Shown piece by piece: positions 1 to 11,831 of a stretch of 64,000 bases of DNA. The stretch comes from Geosiphon pyriformis (taxonomy: Eukaryota; Glomeromycota; Glomeromycetes; Archaeosporales; Geosiphonaceae): contig JAAOMT010000134.1 in NCBI GenBank assembly GCA_016748015.1, positions 1,570,657-1,634,656 of the forward strand, given 5' to 3'. The notes under the pieces are model-generated. The model ran no database searches. It had not been told where the DNA came from and saw only the letters and a list, made by a program, of their open reading frames with translations. Numbering within the stretch: position 1 is the first letter of the stretch; the number at the start of each line of letters is the position of its first letter. The translations under genes were made by a program, and so were the position numbers.

Positions 1-1
1 A

Positions 2-331
2 AAGCACTTGAACATACAAACATTATACTCAAAAGACTCAACTAGAGTGTTTGACAAAACAACTATCCAACTATTAGAACCTTTCATTGGAAAAACCAAC
101 ACTACATTCTATTCAAAAACAGTTTACAGAATTTTCAAAGCATTTGAAAACTGTCACAAATTATTGTTGGATCCAACCATGAACATAATAACAACCAACA
201 GTATTGGACGACTTACCAACTCGCAATTTCAAGAATTACAACAACAAATTAATAACACAGTATTGAACCACTATAGTAACTTAGAATTTAATGAAGAAAT
301 TAACTTCGATTTCGATGGAGTTCAATCTTGA
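2..331 (+). pseudogene. Accessory ORF3 fragment of LTR retrotransposon C
   Basis: This reading frame is open from the left edge to a TGA at 329-331. It matches the C-terminal half of the extra ORF found downstream of integrase in element D (31201-31860) and element F: the HLNIQ-LY block is followed by a tail with N-S-Q-F-Q-E-L-Q. It is followed directly by a purine tract (331-344) and an LTR, so it occupies the env position of an LTR element. No signal peptide or membrane segment is visible in the part seen. The function is unknown. The 5' part lies outside the window. The family link is seen in the sequence; calling it an accessory gene is inference. Confidence 0.6.
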
Positions 332-344
332 AAGGAGGGGATAA

Positions 345-1213
345 TATTACGGTTTAAGAATTTAGCAAAAAAAATCATAAAAATAATACAAACTATTTAA
401 TCATAATATAGCACAGTAATAATCTTAGAAAGATAATAATTAACATAGTAGCAAACACCATCTCGCGATACTGGCAAGCACCAGTTCACAATAGCAGCCA
501 ACACCAACTGGTGATAGCAGCAAACACCAGGTTGAAATATCAAAAAGAAAGTATTTTCTTGTAGAACTACAAACATGTATATATACAGTAGTTTTAATAT
601 TGGGAAATAATCAATCAAGTAATAAAAAAATCATAACTTATCAAGCAACAGATCCAATTTTATCCAACAAACTCCACTTTAAATCATACTTTCAAATTAA
701 ATATCCCAAGAAACCTTTAAAAATCAAAAAGAAATGAAAAAGAATATTTAAAACGGAACTATTACAATCCAAAATATTAAAAAACTTACTTGTATTATTT
801 ATTGAATGAAACTATCATTCATCAACTGAATCCCTTGGAAGAATAATCCTTGATCAAGATTATTCACGTTGTTACTAATTGATAAAAGCTTTATTGTGAG
901 AATTAGAAAAGTGCTAAAGACCATTAACATTCTGTGTTTCTAGATTAGAGAAACACATCAGGCAATTGCAAAGATAGCCTCAGAGAAGACCCCAGACAGT
1001 GAGTAAATTTCAGTTCAGCCTCTGAGAAGGAGTACATAAACACACACAACAATCAAGAATTAAAGAATAACTTACATCACAACAGTAAAAAGAAAGCCTT
1101 TAGTGTAACAGTGACATTATCACACAAATAGAATTGAGGAATTCACGAAAGACTGATTGCAATTAAAGCGGGATATCAGCAATTAAATATAACAAGAAAA
1201 CCATCCCGTAACA
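345..1213 (+). repeat. 3' LTR of element C (plus strand)
   Basis: This 869-bp block is bounded by near-perfect short inverted ends, TATTACGG at the left (one change from TGTTACGG) and CCGTAACA at the right. A purine-rich tract (331-344) precedes it, as expected for a plus-strand primer site. A TATATATA stretch near 578 may be the promoter. The right end abuts the interrupted RT of element A at 1214, so C inserted into A. The following 4 bp (ACAG, 1214-1217) would be one copy of the target duplication; the other is left of the window. The family differs from the LTRs of A/B and D/F. Confidence 0.7.
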
Positions 1214-2160
1214 ACAGCACTGATTTTTCCAGGGTCCAGTTTAATTCCATCTTTACTAATGATGTGACCAAGAAAAACCAAACTTGTTTTTCCAAAGTAG
1301 CATTTTTCAATGTTCAGTTTCAATCCTGCTTTCCGTAATTGTTGAAAGACTTTTCGCAGATGTTTTAAGTGTAATTCAAAAGATGATGAGTAAACATCAA
1401 TATCATTGAGATAAACAACTACTGATTTCCAAAGGAGGCCTTTGTAAACAACATCCATGGGTTTTTGAAATGTTGCTAGTGCATTGCATAATCCGAAAGG
1501 CATTACGTTGAACTCGTAATTTCCTCCTTGAGTGATAAATGCTGTTTTGGGATAATCTTTGGGATTCATGGCAACTTATTAGTATTCACTCTCTAAATCT
1601 AATGTCAAAAAGTATTTGAACTTCCCAAGAGCATTTAGCATGTTATCAATTTGGAGAAGAGGGTAGGCATCTCCAATAGTGACACTGTTAAATTGTTGAT
1701 AATCAACACAAAATTGTATCTTTCCATTTTTCTTTTTAACTAAGACCACAGGTGAGGCTCATGAACTCATTGATGGTTAAATAAGCCCATTGTTGAGCAT
1801 CCATTGTACTTCTTTGTAGATAAATTGGTGACTTTCTGAAGCAACTTGGTAGGCTTGCTGTCGCCTTGGTTTGGCATCTCCTGTGTAGATTTGATGTTAA
1901 ACCAAATCAGTTCTTCCTAAGTCATTGTTGTTTTTGGCAAAGATATCAGCAAATTCTGCAATTAGCTCTTTAAGCTGGTTTTGTTGTTGTGGTTCAAGTT
2001 GTCCCATGTTGATTCGAAATAGTTTTTCCATGACAACATAGTAGTTTTCAGAACTGGGATTTGGGTTGATTTTTGGTAGTAAATGTCCAATAATTTCAGA
2101 AAAATCAGGAACTGTTTGGAGTAATTCTTGTTAAAAGATGTTATTGTAAATGATTCTAAT
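1214..2160 (-). pseudogene. Reverse transcriptase of element A, truncated
   Basis: The minus frame carries RT family landmarks: DLESEY (normally DLxSGYWQ), VMPFGLCNA, and YLNDIDVY where a YLDD catalytic box is expected, so one catalytic aspartate is Asn. SKDGIK and the following segment match element B before the frame breaks at the junction with the LTR of C (1213/1214). Two adjacent stops replace the WQ of the GYWQ motif. Non-functional. Confidence 0.8.
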
Positions 2161-2439
2161 TTTTAAGTTATTTAATAAAACTATAGGATAATTGTTGGGA
2201 TTATAAAAAGTAACTTGAACTTTCTTTGTTCCTTCTGAAATATAAATGTTTGGAATCGAGATATTATGTTCCAAGCAAATTCATTCATTGGACTCAAAAA
2301 TTTGTTGGGTGGTTGTTGGCTTTGGGCAGGTATAGATTTCAGGATGTTTTCCAAAAGGTGAAATAGTGATTGGTTGGGGAAGATGTAAAATCTGGTGAGA
2401 CTCATTCTGTTTATTGAGAGCTATGTTTACTGGAACTGT

Positions 2440-3620
2440 AAATCATCTAGTTGAACCAAAACCTTGAGTTCCTTTTTCACTTTTTCCCAATTGTTCTCTT
2501 TAATTGACTAATTGTAAACCCAAAATGTTGATTAAGGGTAAATAAGTGGCTTGGGCAATTTTCTTGGCATGTTCAATCTTAAACAGCTTGTCAGTTTCAT
2601 TTTGGAGTATTACTGTTATATCACCAGTATATCCAGCATCAATTATTCCTCCTCTGACATTAATTCCTTTACTTGCTAGAGAGAACTGGGAGGCGATTTG
2701 AACCATTACTCCTGGCAGGATTTCAAGGGCAATTTTGAGGTTAATTTTTGTAAGAGATTTGGGTTTAAGAACAAGAGTATCCTTGTTTGGATATCTTAGG
2801 TCATATCCAGCATTAATTTCATGTGCTTTTTTGGGTTTTATTCCTTGTCCGTTGTTGTTGAAGTATTTAAATTGTAAGGCAGGCTGATTTTTAATAAGAT
2901 AGATAGGTGTTGTTTCAATTTCTTCTGTTGCTTCAAGTTCTCCAAATTCAATTTTGTTTTTATTGTTTTCACTGGGCAGGGAAATGCTAAAAGCATAGCA
3001 TTCAGGGCACCATTGCTTATCACAAGGCATTATGCATTCTTCACACAATTTAATGTTCATTTGCTCTAACCATTGAGCTTGAGCTTCTTTAATCAGATAA
3101 GTGTGACTTGTGATTTGATGGTACACTTCTACTTCATCTTCATAATCATATCCAGCTAATTCCAAAGTATATTCGATATATTCAGCTTCTTTTATTTGAC
3201 AAACATCTTCATTGGTAGTTTCATTAACCAATGCCATTGCTAGGTCAAAAATCATTTCAGCATCATGAGAGTAGTGATAGAGTTTGTTGAGAGCACTATT
3301 GTATACTGCATCAAAGGGTGTTTCTCTTTTGACTTTTTCTGAAATTGATAAAGCATATTGGCAGGTTTGATCACAGACTCCTCCATTCATTGCTACATTA
3401 ATCCAATTGCATTCTTCTGGTAGCATATCTCCACAAGTCAAACAAGGAGTGTTGTCCCATTTTCCATTTCTTTTTATTAGATGGCTTTATCGTTCTCTGT
3501 GGCAAGCTTTGCAGTAATAACAAGTATGATTTTCATATTCTTCTTCAGGTGAAATGCAGGCTCCTATTAAAGAGAGTTTCTTGTGACAGTCCTTGTATTT
3601 GAGTGAAATGTAAGGGTGTC
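2440..3620 (-). pseudogene. Cysteine-rich module plus dUTPase-like domain of element A
   Basis: The frame lies between protease and RT. The N-terminal half (3620-2990) has several CxxC pairs, including CYYCKACH, CLTC, CDQTC and a terminal CEEC-x9-CPEC that looks like a zinc ribbon. The C-terminal half (about 2880-2500) carries trimeric dUTPase motifs: AGYDLRYP (motif 1), an SQFSLASKG variant of motif 2, IIDAGYTGDI (motif 3) and KKIAQATYLPL (motif 4). Family knowledge: dUTPase removes dUTP and is carried by some retroelements. This copy has a 313-residue uninterrupted ORF (2500-3441), the least damaged dUTPase region in the window. Confidence 0.75.
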
Positions 3621-3813
3621 ATTTTTTTGGTTCTGGTTTAGAATATAGAATGTTTCATTCAGGGGTTTCTGGTTTCTCTGAATATGATTTTGTTGCAAAA
3701 TACGTTTGCTCAGTTTCTTCAGCCCAGTTAGATGTTGATTCAAGGGCCATAAATGTTTCAACTACAGGCTTTTTTTCTTTCTTTTCAAATTCAAAGACAG
3801 GGGCTTTCTTTGA

Positions 3814-4551
3814 TCATTTGTTGAATGTACCACAAGTAGCAGATACTTGGGGAGGTTGTCCTTGATAGAAGAGTTGTAATTCTTGGGTTTCCCAGTCTAA
3901 TTTTGCATTGGCTTTTTGGAGCCAATCATTTCTGACAAGGGCTTGATACTGGGGTGCGTCCATTACAAGAACTTTGACTGAAATGGTGATTCCATCAAGA
4001 GTGAATGGAAAATTGTCAATTTCTTCTATGGGAGTCTTTTTCATGCCATCAGCAGTGATGATTACTGTCTGAGCTGGTCAGTTAACATTTTTCTTTAACT
4101 GTTGCATCAACTGGTAGATGATGATGCTTCTGGTAGATCCACTGTCTAGGATCAAGTAAATTGCCTTTCCTTCGACTTCTGCTTCAGTGTACATAGCAGT
4201 GATTGCTTTTTGTTTGTTGGTGGCTGCATTGCTGAGCAGAAATGGTGACTCATTTGCTTTAAACTCAAAAGGGAATATATCTGAAAGGTTGGCGTTTTCA
4301 GCAATTCTGGCTGGTGGGATTGTGGTAGAAGTATAGGAAGAGTTTTGTTGTTGTGCTGCAGCTCTACCTTCCAAGAGTGCAGTATGGTGAAAATCCTGTT
4401 TTTCTGGTATTGTTAAATAACTGGGTTGAGTGTAATAGTGGTTGGGTTTTGGTTGAGTGGAATTTCGGAAAACCAATTGGTTGTTCGAACTGATTCTATT
4501 GTTGTTTACTTGGTATTGGTTTTGTGGTGTAAATTGATTTTGTGTAATCAA
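3814..4551 (-). pseudogene. Retroviral-type aspartic protease of element A
   Basis: The ORF segments contain the LILDSGSTRS active-site motif (DSG) of pepsin-fold retropepsins. A downstream ALVRNDWLQKANAKLDWE segment is typical of Gypsy proteases, where it usually reads ALVGNDWL. The region lies between Gag and the cysteine-rich module in the same frame as both. A stop separates the two halves near 4078. Confidence 0.75.
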
Positions 4552-6252
4552 TCTTCGAGCAGGTACTTGATAATGTTGTGTGGGTGGTTGTTGATATTGC
4601 TGTTAGATTGGCTGTGGGACAGGCTAATAATAGTTATTTTGGTATTGGAGTCTTGGTAGATAGTAAGCTGGTGGTGATGGTTGATAATAAGATTGCTGTG
4701 GTGGAGGATAACATTGATTACTTCTATTTTGTTGGTCTCATTGTAGCTTTCTGCAATCTCTTTTTCAGTGGCCAGAAATTCCACAGTAATGGTAATTTTG
4801 AGGCTGGTTATTAGAGGGTGATGTGAAGATATTTTGATTTTGTCTTTGGAGTGGTTGATATTTTTGGAGTTGCTGTTGTTGTTGGTTGGTGAAATAGTTT
4901 TCAACTTTCTTCGTGAGTTGGTCAATTTTCTCTTCAGCTGCTAAGCTGGTTTCTCTAATGGCCAAGTTTACAAGTTTTGCATGATTGGCCTCTTCTATGG
5001 CCATTTCATATCTCTTTGCATGCTGTATAGCAGAGTTTAAATCTTCTGGGGCATGTGGGCAAACCTTTTTAATCAGTTTATCTTTTAGACTAGCAATAAA
5101 TTGATCCAAGATTTGAGCATTGGAATAATAATCATTAGTTTTAAGTTGGTGAATTTGTCTGAAAAGTTTGTTGAATTTCCCAATATAAGTCATAACAGAT
5201 TTAGAGGGTTCTTGTTTGATATTGTGAAAACAATTTCAAAGAGTAATGGAGATGTTGTTATCAGTAAATTGTTCTAAGAAGGCAGTTTTGAAAGCTGTCC
5301 AGTCATTAAAAGAAGTGATCAAGTTTTCAAACCATTCGCCTGCTGTTCCTTTAAGAAAATAAGGAATTGTTCTTAACATTCTGGCAGCATTCCATCCATT
5401 TGCATCTCCAGTTTTAATAACTTGGTCAAGCCATTCTTGGGGACTGGTCTCAATATCTTCTCCATTAAATTTGGGAATTTTTGCAATATAAGCTGTCATT
5501 TTGTCTTCTTCTTCGTTATCTATTAATTCACTTTCTTCTTCGGATTCTACTTCTTTTTCAATAAATTCAGAAACATTTTCTTTATTGGCTAATGTTTCAG
5601 AGTGTTTGCTTGTGTTTTCTGCTAAATAGTCAAGAAGATTGGTACTAGTTTGAAGGGTTTCTTGTTGTCTGGTGGGATTTCTGGATGATGTATAATCTTC
5701 TAGTCTTGAAAATCAATTTAAAAGTGAATTAGGAGTTTCTGCTTGTGCAAGTGAAGCTGGAAAAGGTGTAATAGTGAGTGGAAGTTTTGAACTGGTTCCT
5801 TGTTCAGGTGTTTGTAAGTGTTTGGTAGTTGTTTTTGGTAGTATTGGAGTATTTGGAGTGGTTTTTGAGTATTGCTTCAATTTTTGTTTGTCTTTGTTGC
5901 TTGTTTTTGTCTCTGATTCAAAGTCAAAAAAGTATTTAGACTGTACTGGGTATTTTTCTTCACAATACTCAATAATGTTAAAATTAAGTTCTTGGAAGTA
6001 GGTAGCAAGTGTTTCACTGTTCAGGTCTTCTGTTCCCAATTGTGAATAGTGCACTAAATTATTGTAGAGATTGCTTCTAATTTCTGAAATGTTATAGTTT
6101 CCAAAAAGATAATTGTTGATGCGGTTTTTAATGTATTGGTATACTGATTTCTTGACAACTTCAATTCCGTCTGGAATGTTGAATCTTTGCTTGCAGTGTG
6201 TGTAAATTGACTGGTAATACTCTAGAGTTGCTGTGTCTGGTGTGGTCGCCAC
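4552..6252 (-). pseudogene. Gag of element A with long N-terminal extension
   Basis: The frame begins at GTG (6250-6252), which aligns with the GTG at 12701 in B; a TAA lies eight codons upstream and no ATG lies between. The first 180 codons form a conserved region of unknown function. An in-frame stop (5710-5712) and an acidic linker follow. The Gag core begins at an ATG (5497-5499) with YIAKIPKFNGED, and its PQEWLDQV and GTAGEWFENL segments are typical of retrotransposon gag. The zinc knuckle is damaged: only HYCGISGH remains, with its first Cys replaced by Tyr. Glutamine-rich tracts follow. Confidence 0.75.
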
Positions 6253-6283
6253 TTTAAATTTATTGTTGCTGTGTTATTTCCGT

Positions 6284-6297
6284 GAGAGAGCACCAAA
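6284..6297 (-). other. Primer binding site of element A
   Basis: Reading on the minus strand, the 5' LTR ends in GGTAACA and is followed by TT then TGGTGCTCTCTC. A TGG start right after an LTR is the expected complement of a tRNA 3' CCA end. The same TTTGGTGCTCT follows the 5' LTRs of B and F. Confidence 0.6.
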
Positions 6298-7281
6298 TGT
6301 TACCAGAGGTTTTTGGTCTCTTTTTTTGAATGTTGTTAATGTTAATTCACTGTGAATTTACATTTTCAGGAAGTAGTTGAACCTCCAGTAACTGAATTTA
6401 TCTTCAAATTATTTCCTATAATTTGAACTGCTGGGCTTATAAGTGGAATGGCCAATTCTGTGCCAGTTGCTTTGTGTAGTTACATTGTAGTAAATGTTAA
6501 CTCTTTCCCAGGAATTGTTTGTCTGGAAGCTCACTAAAAATGTGTAGTTATTTTGCTGTGAAAGTCAACTCTTCTACAGAAATCTTGTCTGTAGGCTACC
6601 CTAATGATTATAATAAGAAAATAAAAGAAAAAAAATAAAAGAAATGTAAAAGAAATAGAATTCTGTTAAGAAAAATGTTTTCTATCCAGGTCTGGAGTCA
6701 CTAATAGTTTACTGAAATTGGTAGCTAATCAATTTCAAAATGTTAGTTGAGGAGTTTTTTTTTTCCAAGTGCAATATTTTAAAGAAATTGGTTTTTTAAA
6801 TTATTTGATATTTTATTTCTTTTTGTGTGTGTAGAAATGGTTCTAAGTGATAAATCTAAAGTAAGATATATTTTCTCAAAGAGAGAAGCTCTTCTTTTAT
6901 ACAACTTGTTATAACACTATTCTATAAATTTGAACTTTGCTCTTTTCTACAATTTTACTGAACTAAAGATACATTTCGGCAAACTACAAGTTATTTCTGC
7001 AAATTATTAGATATTTCGGTGAACTATTAATTATTTCGGCGAATTTCTACAAATTTTGGTGAACTTTTGAATGTTATATATTTCAAGATATTGCATGATT
7101 GATCATTGCAATTAGGTTACATCTGTGTTATGTACAAATTGGGTTATTAATTAAATGATAATTTCGGATATTTTGTTAATGTAATAAGAAATAATTTGAA
7201 ACAATAATATATGCTAATTAATGATAGGAATTATAAAGATAATTTCATGCTAAATAATATCTCTAATTTCGTCTGGTAACA
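6298..7281 (-). repeat. 5' LTR of element A
   Basis: A 984-bp LTR bounded by TGTTACCAG and CTGGTAACA, a perfect 9-bp inverted terminal repeat. It aligns with the LTRs of B (11832-12655 and 20221-21180). It contains a conserved TATAAAAG (minus strand, 6894-6901) and a degenerate tandem array of TTC-N3-GAA units around 6968-7075, upstream of the TATA box in LTR sense. This is probably the U3 promoter and enhancer region. Confidence 0.85.
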
Positions 7282-7287
7282 TCACCA

Positions 7288-8990
7288 TGCATTGTAAAAC
7301 ATTTTGGACAACCAAAAAGGAAAGAAAAATGGGACAACCAACCTTGTCTTATTTGTGAAGAAACTCTCTTGGACAAAGGAATGTGGAACAACATTCTAGG
7401 GCAAAGAAAAATGTGCGACAAATTGTGTCAATACATGATCCTAATAAATGACTGGATAAGGAAAGAGACACCTATAGAAGTGGCCTGAAGAAGAGCAGTA
7501 CAATGTTTGAACAGTTGTCCACACAACAATGACAAGATATGAAGAATGGCACTCACCAAAATAGAAAGAGCATCACCTGAGAAGATCAGAGAAATTAAAA
7601 ACAACCTACCAAAACCAATAGAACTTGACTGAGACTTAGAACCAGTCATAAATTTATTGGAACTGGAAGAATTTCACAAACACTACCAACATTTAGCACC
7701 TACCAGAGAAGAGCAAAAACAATGGCTAGAACAATTAAATGCCAGATTGTGTCGTTTTTGTTTAATTCTTAGTGACTTTGAATATTGTAATAAGTGTGAC
7801 CTCATTTACAATCCACCACCACACATGATCTACACAATTCTAAAAGAAGAAGAACCAATCAGTAGCTGTACATTGGAATCGGAATCAGTTTTCAATCCCA
7901 ATTCAAACTCCAATAATGATGACAATGAAAACACCAGTTTCAGCTCCACTCAAAATGACAATAAAAATATCAATAATTCAGATTCCAATTCAAATCCCAA
8001 AATATATATTACACTTCCTAATCTATCTAAGGAGCAGAAACTCAAATGGTATAGTGACAATGATGAAGGTATTATGCTAGAATACATGCATGATATCAAT
8101 GCAGGGTTTGATCTGAAATATCCGGGAAAAGAAGTCATCAAATTGGAATCAAATTCATGCACATATATTGATCTCAAAATAGCTCTAGAAATTCTAGCAA
8201 CAACTATGGTTCAATTAACATCTAAGAGTAGTCTAGCAAAAAAGAGAATCAACATCAGAGGAGGAATAATTGACACAAGGTATGTGGAAAATATCATTGC
8301 TATGCTACAAAATAACTCTGAAAAGGCCTATATCATAGAGCCAAACAAAAAAATAGCACAAGCAATATTCCTACCTCTGGTGAAAATAGCTCAATTAGTG
8401 TTAGTGGGAAACAGAGAAGAATTAGGGATTACTGCTAAAAAGATACAGGAATTCAGATTAACGAGTAGAATAGACATACCAGCTAATATGGTGAAGGAAA
8501 AGGTTATTGACAAAGGAGAAATTATCTCAACCTGTCAATCAATTTCCATTCCACCATATGACCAGTATATGTTACATATAAAAAGAGAAGTAAAGAATCA
8601 GACTCAGTTGTTTAAAGCAAAAGCAACCATTTGCAAATCAGGAAAGATTGGACTCACTAATCTCTACATATCAGCCAAAAGCCCCAAAAACATTAAAATT
8701 CTTATCTACAACACAACTGAAAGTGTCATTGAAATACCAAAGGGAACTATTATTGGATATTTGACCACTGAAGTTGAGGATCAACCACCAAATCACATTC
8801 CAAACTTTCTGCAGCTTTGTGAATATGTTGACATCACATTACAAACAATATATAGACATAGCAAATATTACTTGCTCCAATCAGAACAATTGGAACAGAT
8901 AAACATGGGGAATCTAGATTTACTTCAATGGATGCAACTCAAGATATTACTCAACAATTTCAATAACATCTTTACTAGCAAAAATGAATT
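7288..8990 (+). pseudogene. Cysteine-rich module and dUTPase-like domains of element D
   Basis: The frame starts with C-x3-H-FGQP and CLICEETLL and has three Trp-codon stops before an uninterrupted 453-codon ORF (7657-9018). A CRFC-x8-CNKC zinc-ribbon-like pair and an Asn/Ser-rich linker come first. dUTPase motifs follow: AGFDLKYP, TSKSSLAKKRINIRGGIID and NKKIAQAIFLPL. Motif 5 is degraded to KKIQEFRLTSR. A second beta-rich segment (about 8510-8790) ends in EIPKGTIIGYLTTE, which resembles the motif 3-4 region of dUTPase. Confidence 0.75.
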
Positions 8991-9000
8991 TGGCAAAACC

Positions 9001-10310
9001 AATATCATCAGGCATTAAATCAAGACTGGAGATGCAATGCCAATTAAACAAAGAGCATACAGAGTACTATCAGCTAGCCATGAGATTATTTGTCAAGAAA
9101 TCAACCAGATGCTTGACAATGGGCTAATTCAGCCATCAATAAGTTCATGATTGTCACCAGTAGTACTGGTCCATAAGAAGAATGGAAAAATCTGTTTTTG
9201 TGTAGACTATCGGAAACTGAATGGAGTAACAAAAGATGATAGTTATCCAACTCCAAAAATCCAAGAACTATTTGACACTTTTGGAGGAAATAAATGGTTC
9301 TCAACACTGGACTTAGATAGTGGTTACTGACAAGTAGCCATGGATCCAGCCAACAAGGAAAAAACAGCATTTACTACAAGAAAAAGAAATTTTGAGTTTG
9401 AAGTCATGCCATTTGGCTTGATGAATGTTTCAGCAACATTCCAATGGCTCATGGAAATTGTTTATACTGGATTACTATAGAAATCAGTAGTTGTATACTT
9501 GGATAACACCAATATGTTCTCAAAAACATTCGATGATCATCTGCATCATCTCCAACAAGTGTTTGAAAGGTTGAAAAGAGCAGGATTGAAACTAAATGCA
9601 ACCAAATATTTCTTTGGAAAAACTGAATTCAAGTTTTTGGGACATATAGTGAGCAAAGATAAAATCAAAACAGATCCAGACAAGATTGAAGTAGTTAAGA
9701 ACTTTCCAGTACCAACCAACTTGACAAAACTAAAAGCATTTTTAGGTTTTGCAGGCTATTATTGTCATTTTATCAAAGACTTTTTAAAACTGGCTCAGCC
9801 ACTTCACCATCTACAGACCAAAAATGTGAAATATAAATAGACCAAAGCTCAATAAGAAGTGTTTGACACATTAAGAAGAAAGTTTATCCAAGCTCCAGTA
9901 TTGATGTATCCAGATTACAGCAAACCATTCATAATCACCACTAATGCATCAGGTCAAGTATTGGGAGCAGTATTATCACAAAAAAAATTAGATGAAAGAA
10001 AACATCCAGTAGCTTACACCAGTAGAAGCTTAAGTCCAGCTGAGAAAAACTATGGAACTCCAGCACTAGAACACTTAGTTATCTATTGGGCTGTCATTAA
10101 ATGAAAGGAATACTTGAGTCAAAAGTTTGAAGTGTACACTGATCACAAAGAATTGACTTCAATTCAGAAACAAAAATTTGCAGACAATCACCATGCCAGA
10201 TAGAAAATAGAACTTTTACCATTTAATTATACAGTACATTATAAAAAGGGAAAAGACAATGGAAATGCCAATGGATTGTCATGAATGAGACAAATCTAAA
10301 AACATTTCAA
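9001..10310 (+). pseudogene. Reverse transcriptase and RNase H of element D
   Basis: In-frame continuation with FCVDYRKLNG, DLDSGY-stop-QVAM (Trp lost), VMPFGL and YLDNTNMF in place of YLDD, so the second catalytic aspartate is Asn. The connection domain (LGFAGYYCHFIKDF) is followed by an RNase H of Gypsy type: ITTNASGQVLGAVLSQ (first Asp is Asn), YTSRSLSPAEKNYG and EVYTDHKELT. Stops at Trp or Arg positions (for example 9148, 9319, 9477, 10102, 10201, 10282) are each one transition from TGG or CGA. Confidence 0.85.
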
Positions 10311-10449
10311 CCCAAAAATATAACAAAAGATGAATACACAAAAATATCAACAACTCTAGCATTATATAAATACTTAATTGTTTAAGGAAAAATTATCTTA
10401 AAAAAAACAAAACAACATAAAACAGCAATCAAAATATTTTATCAATCAT

Positions 10450-10754
10450 TAAAATATATTTTACTGGAAAAACAGAAGAAATCCAGACCAACCAACCAAA
10501 ATAATTACAGAATCAGAAAAAGAAACAATATTGTTTAACATGCACTCAGATCCAACAGCAGAACATTTTCATAAAGAAGCAACCATAAAAAGAACCAGAA
10601 GAAGATACTATTGGCTATCAATGTATCCAGACATTATCCAATATGTTTAAAATTGTGATGCTTGTCAAAAAAGAGAAGGAACAAAATCTAGCAAACCATT
10701 AAAATCAATCAAAGTGAGACAACTATTCAATCACATTGGAATCGACTTAGTTGG
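10450..10754 (+). pseudogene. Integrase zinc finger of element D (N-terminal part)
   Basis: Contains the HHCC integrase N-terminal domain: H-SDPTAEHFH, RRYYWLSMYPDI and CDACQKREG. It then enters the catalytic core at IGIDLVG, the first Asp of the DDE triad. The frame is cut at 10754 by element F and continues at 30211 with LLTIT. Confidence 0.8.
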
Positions 10755-11585
10755 TGTTATAGGTGACTATTTCTGGTGTTGGATTAAATAACAAACCCAT
10801 AACTTGGTGCTCAAATCTAGTTGCAGTTGATAATGATCTGAAGGTTTGTGTCTGAAGGTTGTATTTGAAGGATTTGGTTGAGTTTTTTGTATAATAAACA
10901 AAGATTCAATGGTAATAGTTTTATCCATAGCTTTTCAAAACCACAGTTTTATCAATTTATTTCTCAGCTTGATGGCCAGTATTCCTTCTGGTAAGCTATC
11001 CTCAATCAAGTGTTTTACCCTTATTTCTGGGTCTTTTACCAGTCACGTTTATCCTAACATTAGTATCCCACACATTAATCCTTAATAGAGTTAGTAAACA
11101 ATAATAAAATCAAAGCAAGAAAATAAAAAAAATAAAATAAAATAAAAAAAGAAAAAAAATAAGCCAAGGCGATTTGCAAGTTAGTATTCCGTCAATAGCC
11201 ATGATCAAGAGCTATTGTTCCAGTGAGGTTAAGTATCAATTACTATCAACATAAAGTGTTGATAATAACAGCAAGTTTGAGATAACAAACAGTTATTTAT
11301 TTGTGGTTTGAAAAGTTGTTTAGATAAAATCTAAACTGAGAGGTCTGTCTTTTTAGCTTCTATTCTTACTGCTATATATACATAATTGAGATTCCTCAAT
11401 TCCTTAATTCTTGACAACAGGAATCCTGGGATTCCTGGAATTCTGCAATTTTTTGTGAGAATCCTATAATTCCTGGAATTCTGCAATTTCTAAGAGGAAT
11501 CCTGGAATTCCACATTTTACTATGTCTACTTCTGATTGGTTAATAACTATGCTAATATATATTCCCTATATTTCTATGAATAATA
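10755..11585 (-). repeat. 3' LTR of element F
   Basis: An 831-bp LTR in minus orientation, matching 29336-30206 (the 5' LTR of F) and, in opposite orientation, 31875-32749 (LTR of D). The outer end reads TGTTATAGG and the inner end CATAATA-like, both degraded from TGTTAC/GTAACA. It contains repeated GGAATTCC-type units around 11420-11515. The 4 bp outside (TTGG) match those at 30207. Confidence 0.85.
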
Positions 11586-11831
11586 TTATTCCCTCTTTTT
11601 AATATTGAACTCCATTGAAATTTAACTCTGTTACTTCCCCTTTTTGAAGTATTTTCTGAATTTCAGTTTCGAGAATTACTTGTGTTATTTGAGTCTATAA
11701 TTCTTCAAATTAAGTGTTGGTAATTTTTCCTAATTAATTACTGGTAACCGTATTCATTGCTTTATTGAGTAAGATTTTTGGTTGATCCTGAAATGCTGTG
11801 TGTATTTGGTATATGGCTCGGGCCTATGTAA
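11586..11831 (-). pseudogene. 3' half of accessory ORF3 of element F
   Basis: The minus strand continues the ORF3 of F after the B insertion; the stop TAA is at 11599-11601 and a purine tract leads into the LTR. It matches the nucleotide sequence of ORF3 in element D from GCAAGAGCCAT onward. It is joined to the 5' half at 21181-21602. Confidence 0.7.

Larger units (their letters stand above)
1214..7281 (-). mobile_element. Ty3/Gypsy retrotransposon A (5' part, minus strand)
   Basis: A minus-strand LTR element with its 5' LTR at 6298-7281. It reads leftward through Gag, protease, cysteine-rich module, dUTPase-like domain and RT in one continuous frame, with scattered stops. It is cut in the RT by element C at 1214, so RNase H, integrase and 3' LTR lie beyond the left edge. 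Its right end at 7281 abuts the middle of the element D polyprotein, so A was inserted into D; TCAC at 7282-7285 would be one copy of a 4-bp target duplication. It is closely related to element B throughout. Confidence 0.85.
7282..10754 (+). mobile_element. Ty3/Gypsy retrotransposon D, middle part
   Basis: The outermost LTR element of the nest. This segment starts in the middle of its polyprotein, where A inserted (7281/7282), and runs through the cysteine-rich module, dUTPase, RT, RNase H and the integrase zinc finger. It is then interrupted by element F at 10754. It resumes at 30207-32749. The flanking TTGG (10751-10754 and 30207-30210) is a perfect target duplication, and removing F plus one copy restores IDLVG-LLTIT in frame. 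Confidence 0.9.
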
